A DNA stretch of 64,000 bases from Buttiauxella gaviniae ATCC 51604 (GTDB lineage Bacteria; Pseudomonadota; Gammaproteobacteria; Enterobacterales; Enterobacteriaceae). Shown here piece by piece: positions 29,971 through 40,575 of the stretch (the stretch's first letter is position 1; every line of letters starts with the position of its first letter). Made by a program: the position numbers and the translations under genes. Location: the NCBI RefSeq assembly GCF_001654835.1, contig NZ_LXEP01000007.1:1-64000 (forward strand). Reading direction: 5' to 3'. Below the pieces are notes generated by a model. It made no database searches. It was given only the letters and a program-made list of their open reading frames with translations, and was not told the DNA's origin.

Positions 29971-31164
29971 TTACTTCAGCAAATCAGGGAACATAACTTG
30001 TTTCAGAGCCAGTTCCACACCGCGAACTTCAGCCAGACCTTTCAAACGACCAATCGCTGAATAACCTGGGTTAGTTTTCTTGTGCAGATCGTCAAGCATC
30101 TGGTGGCCATGATCCGGACGCATCGGGATCGGGCGCAGATCGCCGGCGTTTTTACGACGTTGTTCTTCAGTCAGAATCGCTTTCACTACCGCAACCATGT
30201 TCACATCACCTTGCAGGTGCGCGCCTTCATGGAAGGTTTTCGGGTTATCTTCGCGGCAAGTTGCGCGCAGATGGGTAAAGTGAATGCGATCGCCGAAGGT
30301 TTCAATCATGCGAACAAGGTCGTTGTCGGCACGAACGCCGTAAGAACCGGTACACATGGTGAAGCCGTTATAGATGCTGTCGACAGTTTCTTTCAGCCAT
30401 TGCATATCTTCAATAGTAGAAACGATACGCGGCAGGCCCAGGATTGGACGCGGTGGATCATCCGGGTGAACTGCAAGGCGAACACCTACTTCTTCCGCTA
30501 CCGCAACAATGGCGCGCAGGAAGTACGCCATGTTTTCGCGCAGCTGTTCTTTACTGATGCCGTCATATTCAGCAAGACGTGCACGGAACTGGTCAAGGGT
30601 GTAACCCTCTTCCGCACCTGGTAAACCAGCAATGATATTGCGGGTCAGTTTTTCTTTTTCGGCATCAGACATATTGTTGAAGTAGCCCAGCGCCTGGCGC
30701 TGCTCTTCTTCGCTGTAGTCAGCTTCAGCGCCTTCGCGCTTGAGGATGTGCAGCTCAAATGCTGCAAAAGCAATCTGGTCAAAACGCAGAGCGCGTGAAC
30801 CATCTGGCAATTCATATTCCAGATCGGTACGTGTCCAGTCCAGAATCGGCATGAAGTTGTAGCACACGGTGTCGATGCCACATTCTGCCAGGTTACGAAT
30901 GCTTTGCTGGTAGTTTGCGATATGCTTATCGAAGTCGCCGGAGTGAGTTTTAATTTCTTCGTGCACCGGAATACTTTCTACTACAGACCAGGTCAGACCT
31001 TTTTCCGCCAATACAGCCAGGCGCTCTTTGATGTCAGCAACCGGCCAAACTTCACCATTTGGGATGTGATGCAAAGCAGTAACGACACCGGTCGCGCCCG
31101 CCTGACGCACATCATCCAGAGATACCGGGTCTTTTGGGCCGTACCAACGCCATGTTTGTTCCAT
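29971..31164 (-). CDS. uxuA: D-mannonate dehydratase
   Basis: Dehydrates D-mannonate to 2-keto-3-deoxy-D-gluconate in hexuronate breakdown. Length 397 aa versus 394 in E. coli. It has a xylose-isomerase-like TIM barrel with the metal/active-site blocks [52 protein letters not shown] and [12 protein letters not shown]. In E. coli uxuA is in an operon with uxuB far away. Here it is alone and divergent from the UxuB-like yeiQ, with a UxuR-type palindrome between them. Confidence 0.95.
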   Translation of the reverse strand: MEQTWRWYGPKDPVSLDDVRQAGATGVVTALHHIPNGEVWPVADIKERLAVLAEKGLTWSVVESIPVHEEIKTHSGDFDKHIANYQQSIRNLAECGIDTVCYNFMPILDWTRTDLEYELPDGSRALRFDQIAFAAFELHILKREGAEADYSEEEQRQALGYFNNMSDAEKEKLTRNIIAGLPGAEEGYTLDQFRARLAEYDGISKEQLRENMAYFLRAIVAVAEEVGVRLAVHPDDPPRPILGLPRIVSTIEDMQWLKETVDSIYNGFTMCTGSYGVRADNDLVRMIETFGDRIHFTHLRATCREDNPKTFHEGAHLQGDVNMVAVVKAILTEEQRRKNAGDLRPIPMRPDHGHQMLDDLHKKTNPGYSAIGRLKGLAEVRGVELALKQVMFPDLLK

Positions 31165-31182
31165 CGACAGTTCCTCAGTTTA

Positions 31183-31198
31183 AGTTGTCATACCAATT
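31183..31198. promoter_or_regulatory. UxuR/ExuR-type operator between uxuA and yeiQ
   Basis: AGTTGTCATACCAATT matches the AATTGGTATACCAATT consensus at 13 of 16 positions, 19 bp upstream of the uxuA start. Additional half-sites (ATTGGT near 31262; TACCAATTAG near 31346) occur in the same 211-bp control region, the latter close to yeiQ. Confidence 0.65.
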
Positions 31199-31375
31199 CT
31201 AGAATGCTGCATTGACTACTACCATACCGGATTCTCGCTTACGGTCAAATTTTGCAATGATATTGGTTGATCCAGCTCACATTAAAGGGATAAAGACAGC
31301 AGACCAATTTAATTTGCTGTCATATAACTTTAGACTGAGCCATGTTACCAATTAGTTAACCAGGATTTGCATTTT

Positions 31376-32839
31376 ATGAACACAATTGCTTCAGTCACGT
31401 TACCTGCCGATATTCAACAGCCTAATTATGACCGCCGGGCGTTAAAAACTCGCATCGTCCACTTTGGTTTTGGTGCGTTTCACCGCGCACACCAGGCGCT
31501 GCTGACCGACCGGGTACTCAATAAATTGGGGGGAGACTGGGGCATTTGTGAAATTAGTCTGTTTAGCGGCGATAAACTAATGAGTGCGCTGCGTGCACAG
31601 GACCATTTGTATACCGTATTGGAAAAAGGTCGTGAAGGTAATCAGGCGATTATTGTCGGCGCGGTTAACGAATGCCTGAATGCAAAACTCGATGGATTGG
31701 ATACCATTATTGAAAAGTTCTGCGAGCCACAAGTTGCGATTGTCTCCCTTACTGTGACTGAAAAGGGCTATTGCATCGACCCGGCGACCGGGAAACTGGA
31801 TAGCAGTAACGAGCGTATTATTCACGACCTGCAAAACCCTGAAGAACCGCATTCGGCTCCGGGCATTTTGGTGGAGGCACTTAATCGTCGCCGCGAACGT
31901 GGACTGCGCCCATTTACCGTACTTTCTTGCGACAACATTCCCGACAACGGCCATGTCGTACGCAATGCGGTAATTGGCATGGCGGAAACTCGTAGCCAGG
32001 AATTAGCGGACTGGATTCGCGAGCATGTCACCTTCCCTAGCACCATGGTTGACCGAATTGTTCCTGCGGCCACACCTGAGTCATTGCAGGAAATTACTGA
32101 TACGCTGGGCGTAGAAGATCCCTGCGCCATTGCTGGCGAGCCGTTTATCCAGTGGGTCATTGAAGATAACTTTGTTGCAGGCCGTCCGGCATGGGAAGAA
32201 GTTGGCGTCGAAATGGTGGACGACGTGATGCCATGGGAACAAATGAAGTTACGCATGTTGAACGGCAGCCACTCCTTCCTTGCTTATCTCGGCTACCTCG
32301 CCGGCTATCAGCATATTAATGATTGCATGGCAGATGAGAATTTCCGCAAGGCGGCGCATCGTTTAATGATGCAAGAACAAGCGCCAACACTGCGCGTTAC
32401 GGGCGTAAATCTACAGCAGTATGCCCATAACCTGCTCGAGCGTTTTGACAACCCGGCGCTGAAGCACCGCACATGGCAAATTGCGATGGACGGTAGCCAG
32501 AAACTGCCACAACGGATGCTTGAGAGTATTCGCTGGCATCTGCAACAAGCCGATGAGTGGCCATGCCTGGCATTAGGAGTTGCCGCCTGGATGCGCTATG
32601 TCAGCGGTATTGACGACGCGGGCAACGAAATTGATATTCGCGATCCATTAGCTGAAAAAATTAAAACGCTGGTCGCAAACAGCTCTGTTAATGAACGCGT
32701 TAATGCCCTACTCAGCCTGCATGAAATCTTTGGCAGTGACCTACCTGCTGATGAACAATTCGTCGCGCGTATTACCGCTGCATGGAATGAGTTATGCAGC
32801 AAAGGTGCGCGAGCAACGGTCGCAAACCTTATCGATTAA
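31376..32839 (+). CDS. yeiQ: Fructuronate reductase / mannitol dehydrogenase family, YeiQ
   Basis: NAD-dependent polyol/aldonate oxidoreductase of 487 aa in the UxuB/UxaB/MtlD family. The N-terminal dinucleotide fold has HFGFGAFHRAHQA. Family blocks DNIPDNGHVVRNAV, TFPSTMVDRIVP and the catalytic-region MKLRMLNGSHSFLAYLGYLAG follow. It would reduce D-fructuronate to D-mannonate, the UxuA substrate. ATG at 31376 is preferred over a TTG nine nt upstream. Confidence 0.93.
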   Translation: MNTIASVTLPADIQQPNYDRRALKTRIVHFGFGAFHRAHQALLTDRVLNKLGGDWGICEISLFSGDKLMSALRAQDHLYTVLEKGREGNQAIIVGAVNECLNAKLDGLDTIIEKFCEPQVAIVSLTVTEKGYCIDPATGKLDSSNERIIHDLQNPEEPHSAPGILVEALNRRRERGLRPFTVLSCDNIPDNGHVVRNAVIGMAETRSQELADWIREHVTFPSTMVDRIVPAATPESLQEITDTLGVEDPCAIAGEPFIQWVIEDNFVAGRPAWEEVGVEMVDDVMPWEQMKLRMLNGSHSFLAYLGYLAGYQHINDCMADENFRKAAHRLMMQEQAPTLRVTGVNLQQYAHNLLERFDNPALKHRTWQIAMDGSQKLPQRMLESIRWHLQQADEWPCLALGVAAWMRYVSGIDDAGNEIDIRDPLAEKIKTLVANSSVNERVNALLSLHEIFGSDLPADEQFVARITAAWNELCSKGARATVANLID

Positions 32840-32858
32840 TTTAACAATCAATGCCTTT

Positions 32859-32904
32859 AAGCCCGCTTCACAAGGATGTGGAGCCGTCCGGGCTTCATTT
32901 TTTG
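32859..32904 (+). terminator. Terminator after yeiQ
   Basis: aagcccg pairs with cgggctt, enclosing a second near-perfect stem (gcttcac/gtggagc), followed by cattttttgg. It separates yeiQ from yeiR. Confidence 0.75.
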
Positions 32905-32972
32905 GTAATTGTTGTTCAGGATAGTGATAATTGAACATCACGTAAGGTTCACTCAACCTGTCCGGAGCACTT

Positions 32973-33953
32973 GTGACTAAAACCAACCTGATTACCGGTT
33001 TCCTCGGTAGCGGTAAAACCACCACCATTCTGCATTTACTTGCCAATAAGCCCGAGCATGAAAAATGGGCTGTGCTGGTCAACGAATTCGGTGAAGTCGG
33101 AATCGACGGCGCGTTATTAGCCGACAGCGGTGCTTTGCTGAAAGAAATCCCCGGCGGCTGTATGTGTTGTGTAAATGGACTACCGATGCAGGTAGGGCTC
33201 AATACTTTGCTTCGCCAGGGCAAACCTGACCGTCTGCTCATTGAACCGACCGGGCTTGGTCACCCAAAACAAATCCTCGATATGTTGACCGCCGAAGTTT
33301 ACCAACCCTGGATCGAACTCAACGCTACTCTGTGTCTGCTTGACCCACGTCAGTTGCTTGATGAGCGGGCAGTCAATAATGACAATTTCCGCGATCAACT
33401 CGCCGCCGCTGATATCGTCATTGCAAATAAAGAAGACCGTGCCAGCGATGAAAGCCGCGCGGCTCTTAACGAGTGGTGGCTGCGTGAGGGGGCTGGGCGG
33501 GAAATGATTACCGCACAAAATGGTCATATCGATATTAGCCTTCTTGATAAACCACGCCAAAACCTGCGCGAGGTGCCATCCAGTCCGGATCATAACCACA
33601 GCCATGCAGCAAAACGTGGGTTAGCGGCATTAAGTTTGCCTGAACATCAACGCTGGCGGCGCAGCATCAACAGTGGCCAGGGCTACGTGGGTTGCGGATG
33701 GATTTTTGATGCCGACACACTATTTGACACAGTAGGGCTTCTTGAATGGGCTAGACTTGCTCCTGTCGACCGCGTCAAAGGTGTACTGCGTATTGCGGAA
33801 GGTTTGGTTCGAATCAACCGTCAGGGCCTTGATTTCCATATTGAAACGCAAAATGCCGCACCACCTGACAGCCGCATAGAGTTAATACATAGCGGTGACG
33901 TTGACTGGAATGCGCTACAAACTTCATTGTTGAAGCTACGTTTAAGTTTGTGA
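32973..33953 (+). CDS. yeiR: COG0523 GTPase, zinc-binding YeiR
   Basis: G3E-family P-loop GTPase of 326 aa, thought to deliver or store zinc. The GTG start (gtgactaaaacc) gives MTKTNLITGFLGSGKTTT with the Walker A motif GFLGSGKT. The metal-binding CxCC motif is in GGCMCCVNG, followed by IEPTGLGHP and the G4-like ANKED. A His-rich stretch HNHSHAAKRG is a likely extra zinc site, and the CobW C-terminal domain follows. Confidence 0.93.
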   Translation: MTKTNLITGFLGSGKTTTILHLLANKPEHEKWAVLVNEFGEVGIDGALLADSGALLKEIPGGCMCCVNGLPMQVGLNTLLRQGKPDRLLIEPTGLGHPKQILDMLTAEVYQPWIELNATLCLLDPRQLLDERAVNNDNFRDQLAAADIVIANKEDRASDESRAALNEWWLREGAGREMITAQNGHIDISLLDKPRQNLREVPSSPDHNHSHAAKRGLAALSLPEHQRWRRSINSGQGYVGCGWIFDADTLFDTVGLLEWARLAPVDRVKGVLRIAEGLVRINRQGLDFHIETQNAAPPDSRIELIHSGDVDWNALQTSLLKLRLSL

Positions 33954-33994
33954 GCCTACCCTTTCGTCTTTGTTAAAATATCTAATGATTTCGT

Positions 33995-34702
33995 ATGAAT
34001 AATATTCGATTACCTCTCATCCTTGTGCTCAATGCACTTGGATTAGTTCTATTTTTTAGTTGGTACCTGCCCGAGGGGCATGGTTTTTGGTTTAACCTGG
34101 ACTCCGGGATCTTCCATTTTTTTAACCGCGAGTTGGTTAAGAGTCACGCCTTCCTGGTGTTTGTTGCCGTGACCAATAATCGGGTGTTCGATGGCATTTC
34201 GCTATTAGCGATGGGTTCACTGTTTTTCTGTTACTGGCGCAAAGAGTCAGCAACAGGCCGCCGACGCATGTTCATCATGGGTATTGTGATGTTATTTTGC
34301 GCAATCATTATCAATCAACTTGGCCATTTGATTCCCGAATCTCACGTCAGCCCAACGCTCTATTTCACGGATATTTACCGTGTCAGCGAATTGCTGCATT
34401 TCCCGACTAAAGACGCCTCTAAGGACAGTTTCCCTGGTGATCATGGATTAATGCTGCTGATTTTCACCGGTTTCATGCTGCGATATTTCGGCAAAAAAGC
34501 GTTTGCTATTGCTGTAATTATTTTCCTGATTTTCATCATGCCACGCATGATGATTGGCGCACATTGGTTCACTGATATCTTCGTCGGCTCGTTATCTATT
34601 GCTCTCGTTGGGTTGCCCTGGGTTCTATTAACCCCATTAAGCGATGGGTTAATTAATCTTCTGGATCGTTATTTACCTTGCAAAAAAAGAACAATTCAAT
34701 AA
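33995..34702 (+). CDS. lpxT: Lipid A 1-diphosphate synthase
   Basis: Inner-membrane PAP2-family phosphotransferase moving phosphate from undecaprenyl diphosphate to the 1-position of lipid A on the periplasmic face. Length 235 aa, about 6 TM helices. PAP2 motifs are seen as KDASKDSFPGDHG and PRMMIGAHWFTDIFVG, holding the catalytic histidines. It is followed by a terminator-like hairpin. Confidence 0.93.
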   Translation: MNNIRLPLILVLNALGLVLFFSWYLPEGHGFWFNLDSGIFHFFNRELVKSHAFLVFVAVTNNRVFDGISLLAMGSLFFCYWRKESATGRRRMFIMGIVMLFCAIIINQLGHLIPESHVSPTLYFTDIYRVSELLHFPTKDASKDSFPGDHGLMLLIFTGFMLRYFGKKAFAIAVIIFLIFIMPRMMIGAHWFTDIFVGSLSIALVGLPWVLLTPLSDGLINLLDRYLPCKKRTIQ

Positions 34703-35123
34703 CACCAAATAAACATTATTTTCAGCAATCATCAGAAACCAGAAATGATTGCTGTCTATTTTTTAGACACCCGCATGGGGCGTGTAATATTTAACCTGTC
34801 ATCTTCATCAGACAAATGAAGTACCTGCACAGATAAGCAACAGTTCTGGTTAACAACTATGCAATATTACTTTTTACCTTTTAACATCACAATTTCTTAT
34901 AAAATTTCAGAGAAAACCGCTCGCCATGCCTGATTTGATGAGGTAACCTCGAATACGTTTTGCGCTGATGCCCAATTCATTTGTTATGTGAATAATTTTG
35001 TGCGACAAGCCACAGTTTTGTTCATTAACGTTTGTCTCAGGGCGCGCAGGTAATTAGTCTCGTCACGTTGGTATTTTGTATAACGATATTTATCGTAAAG
35101 GACATCAAGGGATAACAAACATA
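34703..35123. other. Long lpxT-mepS intergenic region
   Basis: 421 bp without a gene. It contains the lpxT terminator hairpin at 34723-34766, a small cttcat/atgaag hairpin near 34803-34821, and AT-rich sequence that probably holds the mepS promoter. I see no ORF with a plausible start. A small RNA cannot be excluded. Confidence 0.5.
34723..34766 (+). terminator. Terminator after lpxT
   Basis: cagcaatcat (34723-34732) pairs perfectly with atgattgctg (34745-34754), followed by tctatttttta. Confidence 0.7.
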
Positions 35124-35690
35124 ATGGTCAAGTCTCAGCCTATTTTGAGATATATCTTGCGGGTAATTCCCGCCGTTGCTGTAGCAGTAATGCTGTCAGC
35201 ATGTAGTTCGACAAACACCGCAAATATGCATTCTGAGACGCATGCAGTCGGCAATAAAGATGGTTTTTTACTGCAAGCTTCTCAGGATGAATTCGAAGAG
35301 ATGGTCCGTAATGTAGATGTGAAATCACGTCTTATGGATCAATATGCAAGTTGGAAAGGCGTTCGTTATCGCCTCGGTGGTAGTAATAGAAGCGGCATTG
35401 ATTGTTCTGCATTCGTGCAGCGCACATTCCGTGAACAATTTGGTTTAGAGTTGCCTCGTTCAACTTCTGAACAGCAGGATTCAGGTAAATCGATTTCGCG
35501 TAGCAAATTACGTACTGGCGATTTAGTTCTGTTCCGTGCGGGTTCAACGGGTCGACATGTTGGAATCTATATCGGTAACAACCAGTTTGTACATGCTTCC
35601 ACCAGCAGTGGTGTGACGATTTCGAGCATGGATGAGCCTTACTGGAAAAAGCGTTACAACGAAGCGCGACGTGTATTGAGCCGCAGTTAA
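35124..35690 (+). CDS. mepS: Murein DD-endopeptidase / LD-carboxypeptidase lipoprotein MepS (Spr)
   Basis: Outer-membrane lipoprotein that cuts cross-links in peptidoglycan so the wall can expand. Length 188 aa. It has a signal peptide with lipobox LSAC (Cys27). The NlpC/P60 domain has catalytic Cys94 in [12 protein letters not shown], His145 in GRHVGIYIG and His157 in QFVHAS. The residue two after the catalytic Cys is Ala where E. coli has Gly (DCSGF). ATG at 35124 matches the E. coli start; 48 nt of upstream open frame is ignored. Confidence 0.95.
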   Translation: MVKSQPILRYILRVIPAVAVAVMLSACSSTNTANMHSETHAVGNKDGFLLQASQDEFEEMVRNVDVKSRLMDQYASWKGVRYRLGGSNRSGIDCSAFVQRTFREQFGLELPRSTSEQQDSGKSISRSKLRTGDLVLFRAGSTGRHVGIYIGNNQFVHASTSSGVTISSMDEPYWKKRYNEARRVLSRS

Positions 35691-35755
35691 TGCGCACCTT
35701 GCAGACGGTTACTCCCTTGGCTGTTCTGCAAGACAACAATATGACGAGACAAAAG

Positions 35756-35779
35756 AACGCTGCTTATGCAGCGTTTTTT
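35756..35779 (+). terminator. Terminator after mepS
   Basis: aacgctgc-ttat-gcagcgtt hairpin followed by a T-run. Confidence 0.88.
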
Positions 35780-35926
35780 ATTGCCTAAAATTCATCCAGT
35801 TAAATAATTCTAAAATGATGATAGTTTTCGTTCGAAACTTTATGACGTATCGATCGTTTTTGCGTTATAGTCCAAAAAAACGCAAATAAACAATCAGTCT
35901 CTTGCGCCTGCAGGAACCATTCATAC

Positions 35927-37504
35927 ATGTTTTCTAAAAATATTTTCTCACGTTACTTTACCTCTGTCCGGCAAATAGCCGCCTTCAGTATTTTGGCCGG
36001 CGTGCTTGCCGCGCTATTGATTGGCGGAATAACTAGCCTGACATTGCACAGCAAGCGTGAAGCCAGCTACGACACACTTACTGAAGATATGCGTGAATAT
36101 CTCAGCATCTTTTTCCAGGACCTCCAGTCGACCATCAGCGGCATTCAACCATTAACTCTTTCAGACTGCCATCAAGTCTCCGGCGAATTGACTTCGCGCG
36201 CAGCCTTTAACGCCAACGTTCGCGCCTTTGTTTTAGTTCGTAACGGCAACGCCTACTGTTCTTCGGCTACGGGCAGCATGTTGATGGAGATGAGCCAGCT
36301 CTCCCCGGATATCGATATCAATAAAAATATCGATTTGGTTATCATGCTCGGTACCCCAATGATGCCCGGTAAGCCGACTATTGCCGCATGGTTTAAAAAT
36401 CCGGTAATTGAGGGGCGTGGGGTTTTCGCCACCCTGAACGTAAATCTTACACCGTATCTATTATTCACTACTCGCCAGAGCGATATGGTGTCGATGGCGA
36501 TCATCGCTGGCGATAAAGCGCTAACCACAATATCCAGCAATGTGATGAATGCTGCGAACCTCCCGAAGCATCCTACGCGCGTAATATCCATGGAAGATTT
36601 TCCCATCAAGATAGCGTTGTATGGCAAAACCTGGCCTGTAGAAGATATTCAAATCTCGATTCTGACCGGGCTCATATTCGGCATACTCGGTGGTGCGTTA
36701 TGTGCCTACTTCCTGACGGTGCGCCTTCGTTCCGGTAAAGAGATTTTGATGGGGATTAAACGCGGGCAATTTTATGTTGTGTATCAACCGGTAGTTGATG
36801 CCAAAGAATTAAAAATGTCAGGCGTAGAAGTATTGATGCGCTGGAACCACCCAATTGCAGGGCCTATTCCTCCCGATGCGTTTATCGCGTTCGCCGAAGC
36901 ACAGCAATTGATCGTTCCCCTCACCCGCCATTTGTTTGACTTGATTGCACGCGATGCCAAAAAGCTCCAGCATATCTTACCGGCTGGTGCGCGCCTCGGC
37001 GTTAATCTGGCTCCTAGCCATTTACATTCACCAACCTTTAAAGAAGATATTCAAGCCTTTGCCGCCTCATTGCCCCCTCATCATTTCCAGTTAATTTTCG
37101 AAATCACTGAACGAGATATGGTGAAAGAAAATGAAGCCAGCTGCCTGTTTACCTGGATGAATGAGCAAGGATTTCAAACTGCAGTCGATGATTTTGGCAC
37201 CGGGCACAGCGCACTTATCTATCTGGAACGCTTTAAGCTGGATTATCTGAAGATCGATCGTGGCTTTGTTAATTCTATAGGTTTAGAAACTGTAACATCC
37301 CCAGTACTTGACGCCGTATTAACCCTTGCCCGCAAGCTAAGCATGACGACGGTTGCAGAAGGTGTGGAAACACCTGAGCAAGCCAAATGGTTAATTGACC
37401 GAGGGGTAAATTATTTACAAGGTTACTATTTCGCCCGCCCACTCACTCTTGAGCAATTGCAGTCATGGGGCGGTCAGCAAAAAACCTACGATGAGCTTGC
37501 TTGA
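35927..37504 (+). CDS. pdeN: CSS-motif c-di-GMP phosphodiesterase (Rtn/PdeN)
   Basis: Inner-membrane phosphodiesterase of 525 aa. TM1 is near residues 19-40, and a periplasmic CSS domain follows with Cys-Ser-Ser seen in GNAYCSSATG, whose redox state is thought to control activity. TM2 is near 245-265. A cytoplasmic EAL domain follows with EVLMRW (EAL-equivalent), EITERD and the VDDFGTGHSAL metal loop, then KIDRGFV and EGVETPEQ. All main catalytic motifs are present, so it is probably active. It is monocistronic between mepS and yejA. Confidence 0.92.
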   Translation: MFSKNIFSRYFTSVRQIAAFSILAGVLAALLIGGITSLTLHSKREASYDTLTEDMREYLSIFFQDLQSTISGIQPLTLSDCHQVSGELTSRAAFNANVRAFVLVRNGNAYCSSATGSMLMEMSQLSPDIDINKNIDLVIMLGTPMMPGKPTIAAWFKNPVIEGRGVFATLNVNLTPYLLFTTRQSDMVSMAIIAGDKALTTISSNVMNAANLPKHPTRVISMEDFPIKIALYGKTWPVEDIQISILTGLIFGILGGALCAYFLTVRLRSGKEILMGIKRGQFYVVYQPVVDAKELKMSGVEVLMRWNHPIAGPIPPDAFIAFAEAQQLIVPLTRHLFDLIARDAKKLQHILPAGARLGVNLAPSHLHSPTFKEDIQAFAASLPPHHFQLIFEITERDMVKENEASCLFTWMNEQGFQTAVDDFGTGHSALIYLERFKLDYLKIDRGFVNSIGLETVTSPVLDAVLTLARKLSMTTVAEGVETPEQAKWLIDRGVNYLQGYYFARPLTLEQLQSWGGQQKTYDELA

Positions 37505-37660
37505 TCCCAGCGAACACCAATGCTGCTTGAAGTATGGCAGCTATAACTTATGATTTATCATCATGGCGTTATAACGCGGCGGGGCGTTGCCTGGACACTG
37601 ATATTGTTTCGGGATGAAACAATTAGGTAAGCTCCTCCCCAACAAGGATTGATCTATACG

Positions 37661-39469
37661 ATGTTTGCCCGCATTCTCACCCTGCTGAGCCTTTGCCTGA
37701 TTGCAGCCCCAGGCCTTGCTGAAAACATCAAGGAAAGCTACTCCTTTGCCGTTTTAGGGGAACCTAAATACGCCATCAATTTCACTCATTTTGATTATGT
37801 TAACCCTGCGGCTCCGAAAGGCGGGGATATAACGCTATCAGCCATTGGCACCTTTGATAACTTCAACCGCTATGCTCTGCGCGGCAATCCTGGTGTAAGC
37901 ACCGAAACCCTATATGACACGCTTTTTACCAACTCGGATGATGAGCCGGGAAGCTACTACCCGCTGGTCGCTGAGATGGCGCGCTACCCAGATAACTTTG
38001 CATGGGCTGAAATCGAAATTAATCCGCAGGCGCGTTTTCATGATGGGACGCCCATAAAAGCCAGCGATGTGGCCTTTACCTTCAATAAATTTATGACCGA
38101 AGGCGTACCGCAATTTCGTCTGGTTTATAAGGGCGCAAAAGTGAGATCTATTGCCCCTTTAACGATACGCATTGAACTAGCAACACCCAGTAAAGAACGA
38201 ATGTTAGGTTTGTTCTCACTACCCGTGTTCCCTGAAAAATTCTGGAAGAATCATAAACTCAGCGATCCTCTGTCTGCTCCCCCTCTGGCAAGTGGCCCTT
38301 ACAAAATAACGGCCTGGCGCATGGGGCAATACATCACCTACTCACGTGTCAGGGATTACTGGGCTGCCAATTTGCCAGTTAACCGGGGGCGCTGGAATTT
38401 TGACTCTATTCGGTACGACTATTACCTCGACGACAACGTCGCTTTCGAAGCTTTCAAAGCCGGTGCGTTCGATTTTCGTAACGAAGTTTCAGCCAAAAAC
38501 TGGGCCACGCGCTACACAGGAAAGAATTTTGCTAACCATTTCATCGTAAAAGAAGAACAACCCAACGATGCAGCGCAGGATGCACGCTGGCTGGCATTTA
38601 ACATTCAGCGCCCAATTTTTGAAGACCGGAAAGTGCGCGAAGCGATTGGCCTGGCCTTTGATTTTGAATGGATGAACAAAGCGCTTTTCTATGGTGCTTA
38701 CAGCCGGGCAAACAGTTATTTCCAGAATACGGAATATGCCGCTCGTGATTATCCACATGCAGATGAACTCATCCTGCTGGCACCCATGAAAAAGGATTTA
38801 CCGCCAGAAGTGTTCACCAGCATCTATAACCCGCCAAAATCGAACGGCAATGGTTTTGACCGAGAAAACCTGCTCAAAGCCATGACGTTGTTAAAAGAGG
38901 CTGGATGGGAGCTGAAAGACCAGAAGCTCATCAATGTTAAAACAGGTAAACCCTTCACCTTCGAATTGCTAATAGGGGCTACCGGTAACACACAATGGGT
39001 TTTGCCATTCCAGCATAATTTACAACGGCTGGGGATCACGATGGAGATTCGCCAGGTCGACAACTCGCAACTCACCAACCGCATGCGCAAGCGGGACTAC
39101 GATATGATATCAACGCTTTACAGCGCCATGTCATATCCCAGCGCTGACGTGCAAATCGCATGGGCTTCAGAATATGTTGATTCCACATATAACTCCCCCG
39201 GAGTGAAAAGCCCGGTGGTTGACGAACTGATTTCTCAGATTGTGGCTAATCAAGGCGATAAACAAAAACTGCTTCCCTTAGGCCGGGCTCTGGATCGTGT
39301 ACTGACATGGAATTACTACATGATCCCGATGTGGTACATGGCCGCAGATCGTTTCGCATGGTGGAACAAGTTTTCAAAGCCGGCTATTCATCCGTTATAC
39401 GCAACCGGGTTTGATACCTGGTGGTACGACGTCAATAAAGCCGCACAATTACCAGCTAACAGGCGTTAA
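37661..39469 (+). CDS. yejA: Periplasmic oligopeptide-binding protein YejA
   Basis: Solute-binding protein (SBP_bac_5 family) of the YejABEF importer, which in E. coli takes up microcin C and peptides. Length 602 aa with an N-terminal signal peptide ([20 protein letters not shown], then ENIKE). Family blocks are [14 protein letters not shown] and [22 protein letters not shown] at 37661 is chosen over an in-frame non-ATG upstream. It is the first gene of yejABEF. Confidence 0.95.
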   Translation: MFARILTLLSLCLIAAPGLAENIKESYSFAVLGEPKYAINFTHFDYVNPAAPKGGDITLSAIGTFDNFNRYALRGNPGVSTETLYDTLFTNSDDEPGSYYPLVAEMARYPDNFAWAEIEINPQARFHDGTPIKASDVAFTFNKFMTEGVPQFRLVYKGAKVRSIAPLTIRIELATPSKERMLGLFSLPVFPEKFWKNHKLSDPLSAPPLASGPYKITAWRMGQYITYSRVRDYWAANLPVNRGRWNFDSIRYDYYLDDNVAFEAFKAGAFDFRNEVSAKNWATRYTGKNFANHFIVKEEQPNDAAQDARWLAFNIQRPIFEDRKVREAIGLAFDFEWMNKALFYGAYSRANSYFQNTEYAARDYPHADELILLAPMKKDLPPEVFTSIYNPPKSNGNGFDRENLLKAMTLLKEAGWELKDQKLINVKTGKPFTFELLIGATGNTQWVLPFQHNLQRLGITMEIRQVDNSQLTNRMRKRDYDMISTLYSAMSYPSADVQIAWASEYVDSTYNSPGVKSPVVDELISQIVANQGDKQKLLPLGRALDRVLTWNYYMIPMWYMAADRFAWWNKFSKPAIHPLYATGFDTWWYDVNKAAQLPANRR

Positions 39470-39477
39470 GGGAATAT

Positions 39478-40575
39478 ATGGGAAGTTATCTGTTACGTCG
39501 CTTGTTGCTGATAATCCCCACGTTGTGGGCAATTATCACCATCAACTTTTTCATCGTACAGATAGCACCAGGCGGCCCTGTAGATCAGGCTATTGCAGCA
39601 ATTCAGTTTGGCCATGGTTCAGGTGTGCCCGGTATGACCGCTGACACTATGGGCAGCGGCCACGCGCGTGTTGGCGTGGGTAACGTTGGTGACAGCCAGT
39701 ACCGAGGTGCGCGCGGTCTCGACCCGGAAGTGATTGCTGAAATCACTCATCGCTATGGTTTTGATAAACCGATCCATGAACGTTACTTCAAAATGCTTGG
39801 CGATTATTTGCGTTTTGACTTCGGTGACAGCCTGTTTCGCAGCGCATCCGTTATCCATCTGATTAAAGAGAGCCTGCCGGTTTCTATCTCGATTGGCCTA
39901 TGGAGCACGCTGATTATCTATATTGTGTCGATCCCACTCGGCATACGAAAAGCCGTCAGCAATGGCAGCAGTTTTGATATCTGGAGCAGCACTTTTATTA
40001 TCATTGGCTACGCCATTCCCGCATTCTTATTCGCAATTTTGCTGATTGTATTGTTTGCCGGCGGCAGTTATCTGGACTGGTTCCCGCTACGCGGGTTGGT
40101 GTCGACCAATTTCGATACCTTACCGTGGTACGGCAAAATTTTTGACTACCTCTGGCACATCACCTTGCCGGTGGTGGCAACCGTGGTAGGTGGCTTTGCG
40201 ACCTTAACCATGCTGACGAAGAACTCGTTTCTTGATGAAATTCGTAAACAATATGTGGTTACAGCCCGCGCCAAAGGGCTGAGTGAAAAGAAAATCCTCT
40301 ATCGCCATGTGTTCCGCAACGCCATGCTATTAGTTATTGCCGGTTTTCCTGCCACGTTCATCAGTATGTTTTTTACTGGTTCGCTGCTAATCGAAGTGAT
40401 GTTCTCGCTAAACGGCCTGGGTTTATTAGGCTATGACTCAACCATTTCACGCGATTACCCGGTGATGTTTGGCACGCTATACATATTTACGCTCATTGGT
40501 TTGCTGTTGAACATTTTGAGCGACATTACTTACACGCTGGTCGATCCGCGTATTGATTTTGAGGGGCGTGGATGA
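39478..40575 (+). CDS. yejB: Peptide ABC transporter permease YejB
   Basis: Inner-membrane permease of 365 aa of the DppB/OppB type, with about 6 TM helices and the EAA-like loop ([21 protein letters not shown], trimmed to its start) contacting the ATPase. It starts 8 nt after yejA and overlaps yejE by 4 nt (ATGA). Confidence 0.95.
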   Translation: MGSYLLRRLLLIIPTLWAIITINFFIVQIAPGGPVDQAIAAIQFGHGSGVPGMTADTMGSGHARVGVGNVGDSQYRGARGLDPEVIAEITHRYGFDKPIHERYFKMLGDYLRFDFGDSLFRSASVIHLIKESLPVSISIGLWSTLIIYIVSIPLGIRKAVSNGSSFDIWSSTFIIIGYAIPAFLFAILLIVLFAGGSYLDWFPLRGLVSTNFDTLPWYGKIFDYLWHITLPVVATVVGGFATLTMLTKNSFLDEIRKQYVVTARAKGLSEKKILYRHVFRNAMLLVIAGFPATFISMFFTGSLLIEVMFSLNGLGLLGYDSTISRDYPVMFGTLYIFTLIGLLLNILSDITYTLVDPRIDFEGRG

